A stretch of 64,000 nucleotides of DNA from an uncultured Sphingomonas sp. (GTDB taxonomy: Bacteria > Pseudomonadota > Alphaproteobacteria > Sphingomonadales > Sphingomonadaceae). Shown piece after piece: positions 47,910 to 57,687 of this stretch. The notes under the pieces are model-generated. The model searched no databases. It was not told where the DNA came from and was given only the letters and a program-made list of their open reading frames with translations. The translations under genes were made by a program, and so were the position numbers. Where the stretch lies: NCBI RefSeq assembly GCF_937871615.1, contig NZ_CALMPA010000039.1:1-64000 (forward strand), in the 5' to 3' direction. How positions within the stretch are numbered: position 1 is the first letter of the stretch; each line of letters opens with the position of its first letter.

Positions 47910-48272
47910 TCAGCGGCAGACGCGTACCGGCACATCGCGGCCCCAATAGGGATCCCAGCGAAAACTGGTCCAGCAGCGCGGATAATAGGGCCGATAATTG
48001 TCGTAATAATATGGCTCGGGCGGCGGCGCGTAATAATAATCGCGATCATAATAGCGGCGATCATAATAGCGATCGCGGTTGCTCGACGCGATCGCCGCGC
48101 CGACGCCAAGGCCGATAATGCCGCCGACGATCGCCGCACCGGCAGCGTCACCGCCGCGATGCCCGTAGTGGCGATAACCGCCCCACCGCTGCGCCTCCGC
48201 AGGCGCCGCGGAAACGAGCGCGGTCGCGGCCAGCGCGACCCCAAGGCCCGCCTTTTTCAGAAAGCCATTCAT
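47910..48272 (-). CDS. Secreted glycine-zipper, Tyr/Arg-rich protein of unknown function
   Basis: A 120-residue exported protein. It has a signal peptide (1-27, ending PAEAQ), a glycine-zipper-like stretch GDAAGAAIVGGIIGLGVGAAIAS (about 38-60) and a tail with repeated Asp-Arg-Tyr-Tyr units and Tyr-rich Pro blocks, ending WDPYWGRDVPVRVCR. ATG at 48272 has GGAGG six bases upstream. Glycine-zipper proteins may associate with membranes, but the function is unknown. The two cysteines near the end (PRCW, VCR) could pair. Confidence 0.75.
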   Translation of the reverse strand: MNGFLKKAGLGVALAATALVSAAPAEAQRWGGYRHYGHRGGDAAGAAIVGGIIGLGVGAAIASSNRDRYYDRRYYDRDYYYAPPPEPYYYDNYRPYYPRCWTSFRWDPYWGRDVPVRVCR

Positions 48273-48405
48273 ATCGAACCTCCAAATACTCATACAGCGG
48301 TCCGCCTGACCAACGCACAATGATGCGACCGTGTTGCCTTTGCTAGGCGAGTCGGGCTGAATGGGGCCGGAATATGACATTCACCCCCGGTTTAGGTGCG
48401 CGATC

Positions 48406-48807
48406 ATGCCCCATTGGCTGCTGAAATCAGAACCCGAAAGCTATTCGTGGGACGATCTGGTGCGCGATGGCGCCACCGAATGGGATGGCGTCCGCAACCA
48501 TGCCGCCGCCGCGCATCTGCGCGCGATGCAGCCGGGCGACCATGCGCTGATCTACCATAGCGGGAAGGACAAGGCCGCGGTCGGCATCGCGGAGGTGACG
48601 CGCGGGCCGCGGAAGGACGGCGCGGAAGGCAATTGGGTATCGGTCGCGATCAGGCCGGTCGCCCCCCTTCCCTTTCCCGTTACGCTCGCCACAATGAAGG
48701 CGGCGCCGGGGCTTGCCAGCCTGGCGATGCTCCGCCAGTCACGGTTGTCGGTGTCACCCGTCGGCAACACCGAATGGGAAATCATCACGGCGATGTCCAA
48801 AGGTTGA
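48406..48807 (+). CDS. EVE domain protein
   Basis: A 133-residue PUA-like protein. It begins PHWLLKSEPESYSWDDLVRDG, continues with TEWDGVRNHAAAAHLRAMQPGDHALIYHSG, and ends with the conserved region RLSVSPVGNTEWEII. EVE (YTH-like) domains bind modified bases in RNA or DNA; the bacterial members are small single-domain proteins of unclear role. ATG at 48406 is the family start; the frame begins at 48361 but the first 15 codons overlap upstream non-coding sequence. Confidence 0.9.
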   Translation: MPHWLLKSEPESYSWDDLVRDGATEWDGVRNHAAAAHLRAMQPGDHALIYHSGKDKAAVGIAEVTRGPRKDGAEGNWVSVAIRPVAPLPFPVTLATMKAAPGLASLAMLRQSRLSVSPVGNTEWEIITAMSKG

Positions 48808-48993
48808 TGCAAGCGCCCGGAATGCGGCGGCATTTCATCTTTCGGACACAAACCGCCTCTAGCGGCCACCCCCAGCAGGTTCACAGCGGCATTAAGACGG
48901 AGAACGCAATCGCGCGCGCCCATCAGGGGAGCGCCGTTCGCGTCTTTCGTGCTGCGGTAAACCCGTCGGATTAAAAGCAAAGAGGGAACCAAC

Positions 48994-51303
48994 GTGTCCA
49001 TTCGTCATCGCTTCCGCCCCGTGCTGCTCGCGGGCGCGGCTGCCGGCCTCGCCGTTTTCGCGGCCCCCGCATACGCCCAGACCGCCGACACCGCCGCCGC
49101 AGCCACCGAAGGCAGCGGGCTGAGCGAAATCGTCGTCACCGCCGAACGCCGCAGCGAGAATATGCAGCGCGTGCCGGTTTCGGTCGCCGCCGTCAGCGGC
49201 GCGGATATGCGCAATTTCCAGGCGGCGGGCGAAGACATCCTCGCCCTCTCCGGCCGCGTGCCGAGCCTGTATGTCGAAACGACGACCGGCCGCATCTTCC
49301 CGCGCTTCTACATCCGCGGCCTCGGCAACGTCGATTTCTATCTCGGCGCGTCGCAGCCGGTGTCGATCATCCAGGACGACGTGGTGCTTGAACATGTCGT
49401 GCTGAAATCGAACCCGGTATATGACGTGGCACAGGTCGAAGTGCTGCGCGGCCCGCAAGGCTCGCTGTTCGGTCGCAACACCACCGCCGGCATCATCAAG
49501 TTCGACACGAACAAGCCGACGATGGACTGGGAAGGCCGTGGCACCGCCTCATGGGGCAGCTACAATACCGTGTCGGCGGACGTCGGCATCGGCGGCCCGA
49601 TCGTCGCCGACAAGCTGGCGTTCCGCGTTTCGGGCCTGTGGCAGCATCGCGATAACTGGGTCGACAACAATTTCACCGGCGTCGGCGCTGATGGCACCAC
49701 GGGCGGCAAGAAGCAGATGGGCGGTTTCAACGATCGCAACGCCCGCCTCCAGTTGCTGTTCACCCCGACCGACAATTTCTCGGTCGACGTCTCGGGCCAT
49801 GTCCGCGATTATGACGGCACCTCGACGCTGTTCCATCGCGCCGCGCTGAAGAAGGGCTCGAACAATGTTCAGGCCGAGCCGCGCAACGCCGTTGCCTATG
49901 ACGAAGCCGCCGGCAATCCGCAGGCATACAAGACGCAGGGCGCGTCGGTGCGCGCGGCGTGGAATTTCGGCGGCGCGACGCTGACCTCGATCACCGCTTA
50001 CGAGCATTCCTCGGGCTATAGCCGCGGCGATACCGATGGCGGCGCGGCGGTGAACTTCCCCGTCAACGGCCAACCCAACGGCTTCGGCCAGAGCGAAGGC
50101 TATCTGCGCGGGCTCGATCAGTGGACGCAGGAACTGCGCCTCTCGTCGAACAATAGCGGTGCGTTCAAGTGGCAGTTCGGCGGCTTCTATTTCGACAGCC
50201 GCGACATCACCGATTTCTATCAGCGCGCCTATTTCCTGACGCCGCCCGCGAACAATCCGAACAACTGGGTGCGGCTGCATGACGTGAACACGTCCTGGGC
50301 GGTGTTCGGTCAGGCCAGCTACACGCTCGACAAGCTGACGCTGACCGCCGGTGCGCGCTACACCGAGGATCGCAAGGAAACCACGCTGCTTCAGGCCGCG
50401 ATGAACGCCGCGGGCACCACGGTGAACTTCCCGGCCAACGCGCCGCGCAACGTGAAGCTCACCGGCAAGGAACCGAGCTGGGATATCTCCGCGCTATATG
50501 CGGTCAACCCGGACGTGAACCTCTACGCCCGCGTCGCGCGCGGCTTCCGTGGCCCGACGATCCAGGGGCGTTCGGCGGTGTTCGGCGCGGCCTTCACCAC
50601 GGCGGATTCGGAAACGATCATGTCGTATGAAGCCGGCTTCAAATCGCAGCCGACCTCGAACCTGCGCTTCAACGCCACGGCCTTCGCCTATACGGTGAAG
50701 AACATCCAGCTCAACGGCAACGACGAGTTCGGCAATGGCGTGCTGTTCAACGCCAACCACGCCAATGCCTATGGCATCGAGGCTGAGGCCGAGTGGCGCC
50801 CGATCCGCAACATCACCTTCACGCTGGGCGCGAGCGCACTGCACACGAAGATCAAGGACAGCCGCGTCTACGCGCAGGTCTGCGCGCTCAACGGGCAGGT
50901 CGTGCGCACCGTGCTCGATCCGATGATTAAGGTCGGCAACAATTATTTCGCGTCGATCAACGGCAATTCGCTGCCGAACGCGCCGACGTTCAACATCGAC
51001 GGGGCGGTGCGTTATGATATCCCGCTTGGCAATGGCGGCAATTTCTTCGTCGGCGCCGATGCCAATGTGCAGGGCTACACCAACTTCGTGCTCTATCGCA
51101 CGAAGGAGTTCTACGCGAACGGCAACCTCGAACTCGGCCTGAAGGCCGGCTACACCACGCCGGACAAGAAGTATGAGATCGCCGCCTTCGCGCGGAACGT
51201 CACGGGCGAGAAGAACCTGAAGGGCGTGATCGAAAACTATATGGCGGCGGTGTTCAACGAGCCGCGCGTGATCGGCGTGTCGGTTTCCGGCCGCTTCAAC
51301 TGA
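48994..51303 (+). CDS. TonB-dependent receptor
   Basis: A 769-residue outer-membrane receptor starting at GTG after AGAGGGA. It has a signal peptide (1-28, ending AYAQ), a plug with EIVVTAERRSENMQRVPVSVAAVSG (the TonB-box and plug start) and RGLGNVDFYLGASQPVSI, YDVAQVEVLRGPQGSLFGRNTTAG, and a 22-strand barrel ending in VSGRF-N. The plug motifs fit the large sphingomonad family of receptors for complex organic substrates. The ligand cannot be identified. A strong bidirectional terminator follows. Convergent with typA. Confidence 0.92.
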   Translation: MSIRHRFRPVLLAGAAAGLAVFAAPAYAQTADTAAAATEGSGLSEIVVTAERRSENMQRVPVSVAAVSGADMRNFQAAGEDILALSGRVPSLYVETTTGRIFPRFYIRGLGNVDFYLGASQPVSIIQDDVVLEHVVLKSNPVYDVAQVEVLRGPQGSLFGRNTTAGIIKFDTNKPTMDWEGRGTASWGSYNTVSADVGIGGPIVADKLAFRVSGLWQHRDNWVDNNFTGVGADGTTGGKKQMGGFNDRNARLQLLFTPTDNFSVDVSGHVRDYDGTSTLFHRAALKKGSNNVQAEPRNAVAYDEAAGNPQAYKTQGASVRAAWNFGGATLTSITAYEHSSGYSRGDTDGGAAVNFPVNGQPNGFGQSEGYLRGLDQWTQELRLSSNNSGAFKWQFGGFYFDSRDITDFYQRAYFLTPPANNPNNWVRLHDVNTSWAVFGQASYTLDKLTLTAGARYTEDRKETTLLQAAMNAAGTTVNFPANAPRNVKLTGKEPSWDISALYAVNPDVNLYARVARGFRGPTIQGRSAVFGAAFTTADSETIMSYEAGFKSQPTSNLRFNATAFAYTVKNIQLNGNDEFGNGVLFNANHANAYGIEAEAEWRPIRNITFTLGASALHTKIKDSRVYAQVCALNGQVVRTVLDPMIKVGNNYFASINGNSLPNAPTFNIDGAVRYDIPLGNGGNFFVGADANVQGYTNFVLYRTKEFYANGNLELGLKAGYTTPDKKYEIAAFARNVTGEKNLKGVIENYMAAVFNEPRVIGVSVSGRFN

Positions 51304-51378
51304 TCGAACGCCTTGGGCGGGTCGCTGGCCGATCCGCCCAAGGCATCCTGCGTCGGGCGATGCCCGGACGGGCGCACG

Positions 51379-51417
51379 AAAAAAGGGCGGGATGGCTGAT
51401 GCCACCCCGCCCTTTTT
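51379..51417. terminator. Bidirectional intrinsic terminator between the TonB receptor and typA
   Basis: The stem GGGCGGG (51385-51391) with CCCGCCC (51406-51412) is extended by TGGC/GCCA around a TGAT loop. It is flanked by a run of A's on the left and five T's on the right, so it works as an intrinsic terminator for both the receptor gene (plus) and typA (minus). Confidence 0.85.
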
Positions 51418-51430
51418 CTTATTGATTAAG

Positions 51431-51520
51431 CCCCTCCCCTTCAGGGGTGGGGGATGTCTCACCAAGACTGCTGCCTGCGGCCAGGCCCCACCCCAACGCC
51501 TCCCCCAAGGGGGAGGGGCG
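51431..51520. repeat. C/G-rich palindromic element (REP-like) between receptor and typA
   Basis: The segment has CCCCTCCCCT-TC-AGGGGTGGGG (51431-51452, one mismatch), then GGGGTGGGG (51444-51452) complementary to CCCCACCCC (51487-51495), and CCTCCCCC-AA-GGGGGAGG (51499-51516). These nested inverted repeats resemble REP-type intergenic elements common in sphingomonad chromosomes. No gene is encoded here. Confidence 0.6.
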
Positions 51521-51531
51521 CTTTCAGGAGG

Positions 51532-53355
51532 TTACGCCGCCTGCTTCGCCCGCGACGCGCGCTTGCGCTCGTGCGGATCGAGGTGGCGCTTGCGCAGCCG
51601 GATCGACTTGGGCGTCACCTCGACCATCTCGTCGTCGTCGATATAGGCGATCGCCTGTTCCAGCGTCATCTTCTTCGGCGGGGTCAGGCGGATCGCATCA
51701 TCCTTGCCGCCGCTTGCGCGGAAGTTCGTCAGTTGCTTCGCCTTCATCGGATTGACCTCAAGGTCATCCGTCTTGGCGTTCTCGCCGATAATCATGCCTT
51801 CGTAGAGCGCCTCGCCGTGGCCGACGAACAGGATGCCGCGTTCTTCGAGCGGGCCGAGCGCATAGGAATTGGCCTCGCCCGCGCCGTTCGAGATCAGCAC
51901 GCCATTTTTGCGGCCTTCGATATTCCCTTTGTGCGGGCCATATTTCTCGAACAATCGGTTCATGATCCCGGTGCCACGCGTGTCGGACAGGAATTCGCCA
52001 TGATAGCCGATCAGCCCGCGCGAGGGCGCGCTGAAGGTGATGCGGGTCTTCCCGCCGCCCGACGGGCGCATGTCGGTCAGCTCGGCCTTACGCAGGTTCA
52101 TCTTCTCGACGACCGTGCCCGAATGTTCCTCGTCCACGTCGATCACGACGGTTTCATAAGGCTCGGTCTTCTTGCCGTCCTCGTCCTCGCCGAACAGCAC
52201 GCGCGGGCGGCTGATGCCCAGTTCGAAGCCTTCGCGGCGCATCGTCTCGATCAGCACGCCGAGCTGAAGCTCGCCACGCCCGGCGACTTCATAGCTGTCA
52301 CGGTCGGCAGCCTCGGTCACCTTGATCGCGACATTCGATTCGGCTTCGCGGAACAGGCGATCGCGGATCATCCGCGAGGTCACCTTGCTGCCTTCGCGCC
52401 CGGCCATCGGCGAATCGTTCACCGCGAACCGCATCGACAGCGTCGGCGGGTCGATCGGCTGCGCGTGCAGCGGCTCCAGAACGCTGGTGTCCGAGATCGT
52501 GTTCGACACCGTCGCCACCGTCAGGCCGGCCATCGAGATTATATCGCCCGCCTTGGCCTCATCGACCGGCACACGATCCAGCCCGCGGAACGACATGATC
52601 TTCGACGCGCGCCCGGTTTCGACGATCTTCCCGTCGTTATCCATCGCGTGGATCGGCTGGTTGAGCTTCACCGTGCCCGAATTGACCCGCCCGGTGAGAA
52701 TGCGGCCAAGGAAGTTGTCACGATCGAGCAGCGTCACCAGGAAGGTGAACGGCGCGTCCTTGTCCAGGTTGGGCGGCGGCACATGATTGACGATCGTTTC
52801 GAACATCGGGCGCAGCGTGCCTTCGCGCGCATCCATGTCCGTTGAGGCGTAGCCGTTGCGGCCAGAGGCATAAAGCACGGGGAAATCAAGCTGTTCGTCC
52901 GACGCCTCAAGCGTCACGAACAGATCGAACACCTCGTCCAGCACTTCCTGGATACGCGCATCGCTGCGATCGACCTTGTTGACCACGACGATCGGGCGCA
53001 GGCCCAGCGCCAGCGCCTTGCCGGTGACGAACTTCGTCTGCGGCATCGCGCCTTCAGCCGAATCGACCAACAGGATCACGCCGTCGACCATCGAGAGGAT
53101 GCGTTCCACCTCGCCGCCGAAATCGGCGTGGCCGGGGGTGTCGACGATGTTGATCCGCGTGCCTTCCCACTCGATCGAAGTGGGCTTGGCAAGGATCGTG
53201 ATGCCGCGCTCCCGCTCCAGATCGTTCGAGTCCATGACGCGTTCCTCGACGCGCTGATTCTCTCGAAACGTGCCGGATTGGCGGAAAAGCTGATCGACGA
53301 GAGTGGTTTTGCCATGATCGACGTGCGCGATGATGGCGATGTTGCGCAGATTCAT
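51532..53355 (-). CDS. typA: Translational GTPase TypA/BipA
   Basis: A 607-residue ribosome-associated GTPase. The G motifs are AHVDHGKTTLVD (G1), GITILAKPT (G2), DTPGHADFGGEV (G3) and NKVDR (G4). The elongation-factor-like domains follow, with SRGLIGYHGEFLSDTRGTGIMNRLFEKYGPH in the C-terminal part typical of BipA. It assists ribosome assembly and stress responses. The C-terminus is Lys/Arg-rich. Its promoter should lie in the 277 bp shared with the divergent TonB receptor. Confidence 0.96.
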   Translation of the reverse strand: MNLRNIAIIAHVDHGKTTLVDQLFRQSGTFRENQRVEERVMDSNDLERERGITILAKPTSIEWEGTRINIVDTPGHADFGGEVERILSMVDGVILLVDSAEGAMPQTKFVTGKALALGLRPIVVVNKVDRSDARIQEVLDEVFDLFVTLEASDEQLDFPVLYASGRNGYASTDMDAREGTLRPMFETIVNHVPPPNLDKDAPFTFLVTLLDRDNFLGRILTGRVNSGTVKLNQPIHAMDNDGKIVETGRASKIMSFRGLDRVPVDEAKAGDIISMAGLTVATVSNTISDTSVLEPLHAQPIDPPTLSMRFAVNDSPMAGREGSKVTSRMIRDRLFREAESNVAIKVTEAADRDSYEVAGRGELQLGVLIETMRREGFELGISRPRVLFGEDEDGKKTEPYETVVIDVDEEHSGTVVEKMNLRKAELTDMRPSGGGKTRITFSAPSRGLIGYHGEFLSDTRGTGIMNRLFEKYGPHKGNIEGRKNGVLISNGAGEANSYALGPLEERGILFVGHGEALYEGMIIGENAKTDDLEVNPMKAKQLTNFRASGGKDDAIRLTPPKKMTLEQAIAYIDDDEMVEVTPKSIRLRKRHLDPHERKRASRAKQAA

Positions 53356-53632
53356 CGGTGTTCCTGGAATGGCCGCAGGGCGCGCGGCGTTGCGCGCGCC
53401 GATAGCGCATTTGCTGCATTGCGACTAGAGCCAGCGCGCAAAGCGTTTTCAAGCCGCCGCCAGCCCGTCTGAACGGATCGCTCGCCGCGCCACGCCACCG
53501 GGCCCGCGAATACACCGCAACAGCGACCTAAGCCATCGCCGCCACGGTTTCTCATTTACGTAACCCGCCCGTCGCCAATGCGTCATCCGCCACTGCGATA
53601 GGCCCGCCTGGAACCTGCCAGGAGGGCAACAG

Positions 53633-56068
53633 ATGAATTCGGTGTTTCGTTTCGGATACAGTGGGTTGGTGGTGATTTCGATGCTGGCGATGCCGGCGCT
53701 GGCCCATGCCGCCGATGCCCCGCCCGCCAGCGGCGCCCCGGCTCCCGGCGATGACACTGAAACCGCCGACCTCATCATCGTCACCGGCACCCGATCGCAG
53801 GCGCAGACGCAGTTCACCGCCCTGTCGCCGATCGACGTTTTCTCCGCCAAGACGCTGCAATCCACCGTCTCCAGCAGCCTGGACGGCAGCCTGGCGCAGT
53901 TGATCCCTTCGTTCAGCGTGAAGCGCCTTCCCTCGTCGGATGGCCTGCAGTTCGTCCGCCCGGCGTCGCTCAACGGCCTGTCGCCGGACATGACGCTGGT
54001 GATGATTAACGGGAAGCGTTTCCACCGCTCGGCATTCCTCGGCAGCGGCGGCGCGCAGGCCGCCGATCTCGCGCAGATTCCTTCCTATGCGATCAGCCAT
54101 GTCGAGGTGCTGCGCGATGGCGCGTCGGCGCAATATGGTTCGGATGCGATCGCGGGCGTGGTCAACGTCATGCTCGATGAAAAGCCCGGCTTCTCGGCCT
54201 ATGCCCAAGGCTCGCAATATTATGCGGGAGACGGCACGCAGTGGCAGGCGGGTGCCCGCGCCGGCTTCAGGCTGCAAGGCGGCGGCCACCTCGTCATCGC
54301 CGGCGAATACAGCAATGCGAGCGCAACCTCGCGCACCCGCCAGCGCCCGGACGCGATCGCGTTTCAGGCCGCCAATCCGCAGATCAAGGTGCCCGATCCG
54401 GTGCAGAACTGGGGCAACCCGGAGGTAAAGGCGCTGAAGCTGGTGGTGGATGCCGCCACGCCGATCGCGCCGGGGATCGAACTTTACACGTTCGGCACAT
54501 TCGCCCGCACGCGCGGCATGAACGATATCAACTGGCGCAATCCGTCGACCAACGCGAATATCTTCGGCACCACCGCGATCTTCCCCGGCTGGGATCTCAA
54601 CAAGCTTTTCCCGGCCGGTTTCACCCCCCATGAGGGCATCCGGGCGAAGGACGGCCAGGCGGTGGGCGGCGTACGCCGCACCGGCAGCGGGAATTTCACC
54701 TGGGATTTGAGCGCGTCTTATGGCGTGAACAACACGCAATTCGTGCTGAACAATTCGATCAACGCCTCGCTCGGCCCGAAAAGCCCGTTCAATTTCAATC
54801 TCGGCCACCAGATTCAACGCGAGTTCAATCTCAACGCCGATGCCGTCTATCAACTCGATATGGCGGGCCTGCCCCGCCCGGTGAGCATCGCGTTCGGCGC
54901 GGAGCGGCGGGTCGAGACCTATCAGGTGATCGCCGGCGATCCGGCCTCCTATGCGGTCGGCCCCGGCGCGGCGGCGGGGCTGGCGGCGCAGTCGAACGGG
55001 TTTCCGGGCTTCGGCCCCTCGCAGGCAGGATCGTGGAGCCAGACCGATTATGCCGGTTATCTCGACGTGCAGGTGCCGCTGACCGAGGCGTGGACGATCG
55101 AGGGCGCGCTGCGCGACGAGAATTACGACACGTTCGGCAACACGTTCAATTACAAGATCGCGACACGTTATGAGTTCGCGCCCGGCATCGCGGTGCGCGG
55201 TGCGTTTTCAACCGGGTTCAAGGCCCCCAGCCCCGGCCAGCTCAACGCGACCAGCATCAGCCAGGGGCTGGATACCAAAACGCTGCAACTGTTCACCACA
55301 GGCCGCCTCTCGCCGCTCAATCCCGTCGCGGCGTTCTTCGGCGCGAAGGCGCTCGAACCCGAGGAATCGAAAACCGCGACCGCCGGCTTCGTATGGCGCA
55401 CCGGCAGCGGCCTGAGCGGCTCGCTCGATATCTATCAGATCAAGGTGACGAAGCGCTTCAGCCTCTCTCCCACCTTTGTCGTGACCCCGGCGATCCGCGC
55501 CCAGCTCGTCGCGCTCGGCGTGGCGGGCGCGGGCGATTTCACCAACGTGAACTTCTTCACCAATGATTTCGACACCCGCACGCGCGGGCTGGATTTCGTG
55601 CTGTCGTACAATCACCCCGTCGGGCCGGGCCGCCTCAACGCGACCGCTGCTTATTCCTTTACCGATACCAAGGTGATCTCCGGCTCGCTGACCAGCGCGA
55701 ACAGCGTAACGCAGCGCACGATCTTCGAAAACGGCCTTCCCCGGCACAACGCCACCGGGACGATAACCTATGACATCGGCAAGCTGACGCTGCTCGCCCG
55801 CAGCCGTTATTATGGGGCGTGGACGGATTCGAGCGGCAATGCCACCGGCGATATCTTCCAGCGTTTCGGCGGCCTTGCCTTTTTCGACGCCTCGGTCAGC
55901 TATGCGGTGAACCAGCGGGTCGCCGTGCGGATCGGCGCGGAGAATATCTTCAACACCTATCCCGACAAGGCGCTGTTCCAGGCCAGCCGCGGCCTCGTCT
56001 ATTCGCGCAACTCACCATACGATACCAACGGCGGCAATTATTACGCGCGCCTCGAATTCAAATATTGA
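53633..56068 (+). CDS. TonB-dependent receptor
   Basis: An 811-residue receptor. It has a signal peptide (to about 27, ending AHAAD), a plug domain with LIIVTGTRSQAQTQ, SFSVKRLPSSDGLQFVRPASLNGLSPDMTLVMINGKRFHRSA, HVEVLRDGASAQYGSDAIAGVVNV, and a barrel ending in ARLEFKY. The start has AGGAGG seven bases upstream. It is followed 12 bp later by a Tat-exported PLP enzyme, so uptake and periplasmic processing of a compound may be linked. The substrate is unknown. Confidence 0.9.
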   Translation: MNSVFRFGYSGLVVISMLAMPALAHAADAPPASGAPAPGDDTETADLIIVTGTRSQAQTQFTALSPIDVFSAKTLQSTVSSSLDGSLAQLIPSFSVKRLPSSDGLQFVRPASLNGLSPDMTLVMINGKRFHRSAFLGSGGAQAADLAQIPSYAISHVEVLRDGASAQYGSDAIAGVVNVMLDEKPGFSAYAQGSQYYAGDGTQWQAGARAGFRLQGGGHLVIAGEYSNASATSRTRQRPDAIAFQAANPQIKVPDPVQNWGNPEVKALKLVVDAATPIAPGIELYTFGTFARTRGMNDINWRNPSTNANIFGTTAIFPGWDLNKLFPAGFTPHEGIRAKDGQAVGGVRRTGSGNFTWDLSASYGVNNTQFVLNNSINASLGPKSPFNFNLGHQIQREFNLNADAVYQLDMAGLPRPVSIAFGAERRVETYQVIAGDPASYAVGPGAAAGLAAQSNGFPGFGPSQAGSWSQTDYAGYLDVQVPLTEAWTIEGALRDENYDTFGNTFNYKIATRYEFAPGIAVRGAFSTGFKAPSPGQLNATSISQGLDTKTLQLFTTGRLSPLNPVAAFFGAKALEPEESKTATAGFVWRTGSGLSGSLDIYQIKVTKRFSLSPTFVVTPAIRAQLVALGVAGAGDFTNVNFFTNDFDTRTRGLDFVLSYNHPVGPGRLNATAAYSFTDTKVISGSLTSANSVTQRTIFENGLPRHNATGTITYDIGKLTLLARSRYYGAWTDSSGNATGDIFQRFGGLAFFDASVSYAVNQRVAVRIGAENIFNTYPDKALFQASRGLVYSRNSPYDTNGGNYYARLEFKY

Positions 56069-56080
56069 GGCAGGAGCGAG

Positions 56081-57361
56081 ATGACGAGCAACCCTACGCG
56101 CCGGCAGGTGCTGAGCATCACGGCGGCAACCGGGGCGCTTGCCGTCCCGCTTGCCGCGCGCGCCGATGATCTTCCCGCCGGTGGCGCGGCGCCCGATGAC
56201 GAAGCCTATTGGCGCCGCGTCGCGCGCCAGTTCGATCTGCCCACCGGCATCGTCCAGCTCGAAAACGGCAATTGGGGCGCGATGGCGCGCCCGGTGCTGG
56301 CGGCCTATCAGCGCCGGCTGGCGCAGGTGAACACGGATACGTCTTATTATTCGCGACGTGGTTTCGGCGCGGACGCAGCGGCGATCCGCGCGCGCGTCGC
56401 CGCCGAACTGGGCACCGCGCCGGCGGAGATCGCCTTCACGCGCGGCGCGACCGAAGCACTCCTTTCGCTGATCGGCGGCTACAACCGGCTGCGACCCGGC
56501 GATCAATTGCTTTATGCCGATCTCGATTATGACAGTATGCAGGCCGGGATCCGCTCGGTCGCGCGGCGGCGGGGGCTGGAGGCGATCAGCATCGCGCTGC
56601 CCGAGCCAGCGACGTATCAGGGCGTAATCGACGCTTATGCGGCGGCGCTGGCCGCGCATCCACGCGTGCGGCTGATGCTGCTCACCCATGTCAGCCACCG
56701 GACGGGGCTCGTCCTGCCGGTGCGCGAGATTGTCGCCATGGCGCGACAGCGCGGCGTCGACGTGATCGTCGATTCCGCGCACGCCTGGGGGCAGCTCGAT
56801 TTCAAGGTCGATGATCTTGGCGCCGATTTCGTCGGGTTCACCTGCCAGAAATGGATCGGCGCACCGCTCGGCGTGGGCGTGATCTATATCCGACGCGATC
56901 GGCTCGATGCGATAGACGTGAATATTGGCGAGGATGCCGCGCCGCGCGATACCACGCAGCAGCGCATCCACACCGGCACCACCGATATCGCCGCGCTGCT
57001 GACGGTCAACGACGCACTCGATTTCCACCAGCGGATCGGTGCCCGCGCCAAGGAAGCGCGCCTGCGCCATCTGCGGGACCATTGGGCCGAACAGGCCCGC
57101 GGCCTGCCGGCGATCGACGTTCTGACCCCGAGCGATCCGCGCATGACCTGCGCACTGACCTCATTCCGGATGAGCGGGCGCACCAGCATCGCCGACAATC
57201 GCGCGCTGGCGAAGCAATTGCTCGATCGCTTCGGCATCTTCACCGTCGATCGTGACGGGCCTGCGCGCGGGGCATGTGTTCGCGTCACGCCGGGCATCTT
57301 TACCGGGATCGGTGAGATCGACCGCCTGGTAAGCGCCCTGCGCATCCTGTCTCGATCCTGA
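56081..57361 (+). CDS. Tat-exported class V aminotransferase-fold PLP enzyme
   Basis: A 426-residue protein with a twin-arginine signal TRRQVLSITAATGALAVPLAARAD, so it should be folded and moved to the periplasm. The class V PLP domain carries QLENGNWGAMARPVL, TRGATEALLSLIGGY, VDSAHAWGQLDF and the PLP lysine in TCQKWIGAPLGVG. HTGTTDIAALLTVNDALDFHQ resembles isopenicillin N epimerase-like members. Periplasmic class V PLP enzymes are rare; Pseudomonas PvdN, which modifies pyoverdine after export, is one. A similar processing role on an imported compound is conceivable. It is likely cotranscribed with the TonB receptor. Confidence 0.85.
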   Translation: MTSNPTRRQVLSITAATGALAVPLAARADDLPAGGAAPDDEAYWRRVARQFDLPTGIVQLENGNWGAMARPVLAAYQRRLAQVNTDTSYYSRRGFGADAAAIRARVAAELGTAPAEIAFTRGATEALLSLIGGYNRLRPGDQLLYADLDYDSMQAGIRSVARRRGLEAISIALPEPATYQGVIDAYAAALAAHPRVRLMLLTHVSHRTGLVLPVREIVAMARQRGVDVIVDSAHAWGQLDFKVDDLGADFVGFTCQKWIGAPLGVGVIYIRRDRLDAIDVNIGEDAAPRDTTQQRIHTGTTDIAALLTVNDALDFHQRIGARAKEARLRHLRDHWAEQARGLPAIDVLTPSDPRMTCALTSFRMSGRTSIADNRALAKQLLDRFGIFTVDRDGPARGACVRVTPGIFTGIGEIDRLVSALRILSRS

Positions 57362-57468
57362 TATCCGGGAGTGAACGGCGGCCCGTGCGGCTTCGCCGCG
57401 GGGCCGCGCTTTGCAGCTTCTGCCGCGATATCACCGTATCTGTCCGGAGGAACCGCTTCGACGAGCGG

Positions 57469-57554
57469 TGGTGGAAGGGGCTGGATTCGAACCAGCGTAC
57501 ACTTGCGTGGGCAGATTTACAGTCTGCTGCCTTTAACCACTCGGCCACCCTTCC
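57469..57554 (-). tRNA. tRNA-Tyr (GUA anticodon)
   Basis: Read on the minus strand, the acceptor GGAAGGG (57548-57554) pairs with CCCTTCC (57473-57479), with the discriminator A and an encoded CCA (57469-57471). The D arm GGCCGAGTGG, the anticodon stem-loop CAGACTGTAAATCTG (anticodon GTA), a long variable arm (CCCACGCAAGTGTACGC) and the T arm GCTGGTTCGAATCCAGC are all present. The long variable arm and GTA identify bacterial tRNA-Tyr. Confidence 0.95.
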
Positions 57555-57687
57555 CAGGTGTCGCTTCGTCGAAGCGAGGGCGCCCAATGCCGAAGCCGGG
57601 CGGCGGTGTCAACGCACTGGTGTTCATCGCGGGCGACGGGCATAGCATCGCGCAACAAAATAACGCCGGAAGGGAAGACACAGGCAT

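Noticed and set aside
57385-57645. An 86-codon plus-strand frame across the tRNA-Tyr gene
   Set aside because: Most of it is the complement of the tRNA, a well-known type of spurious prediction.
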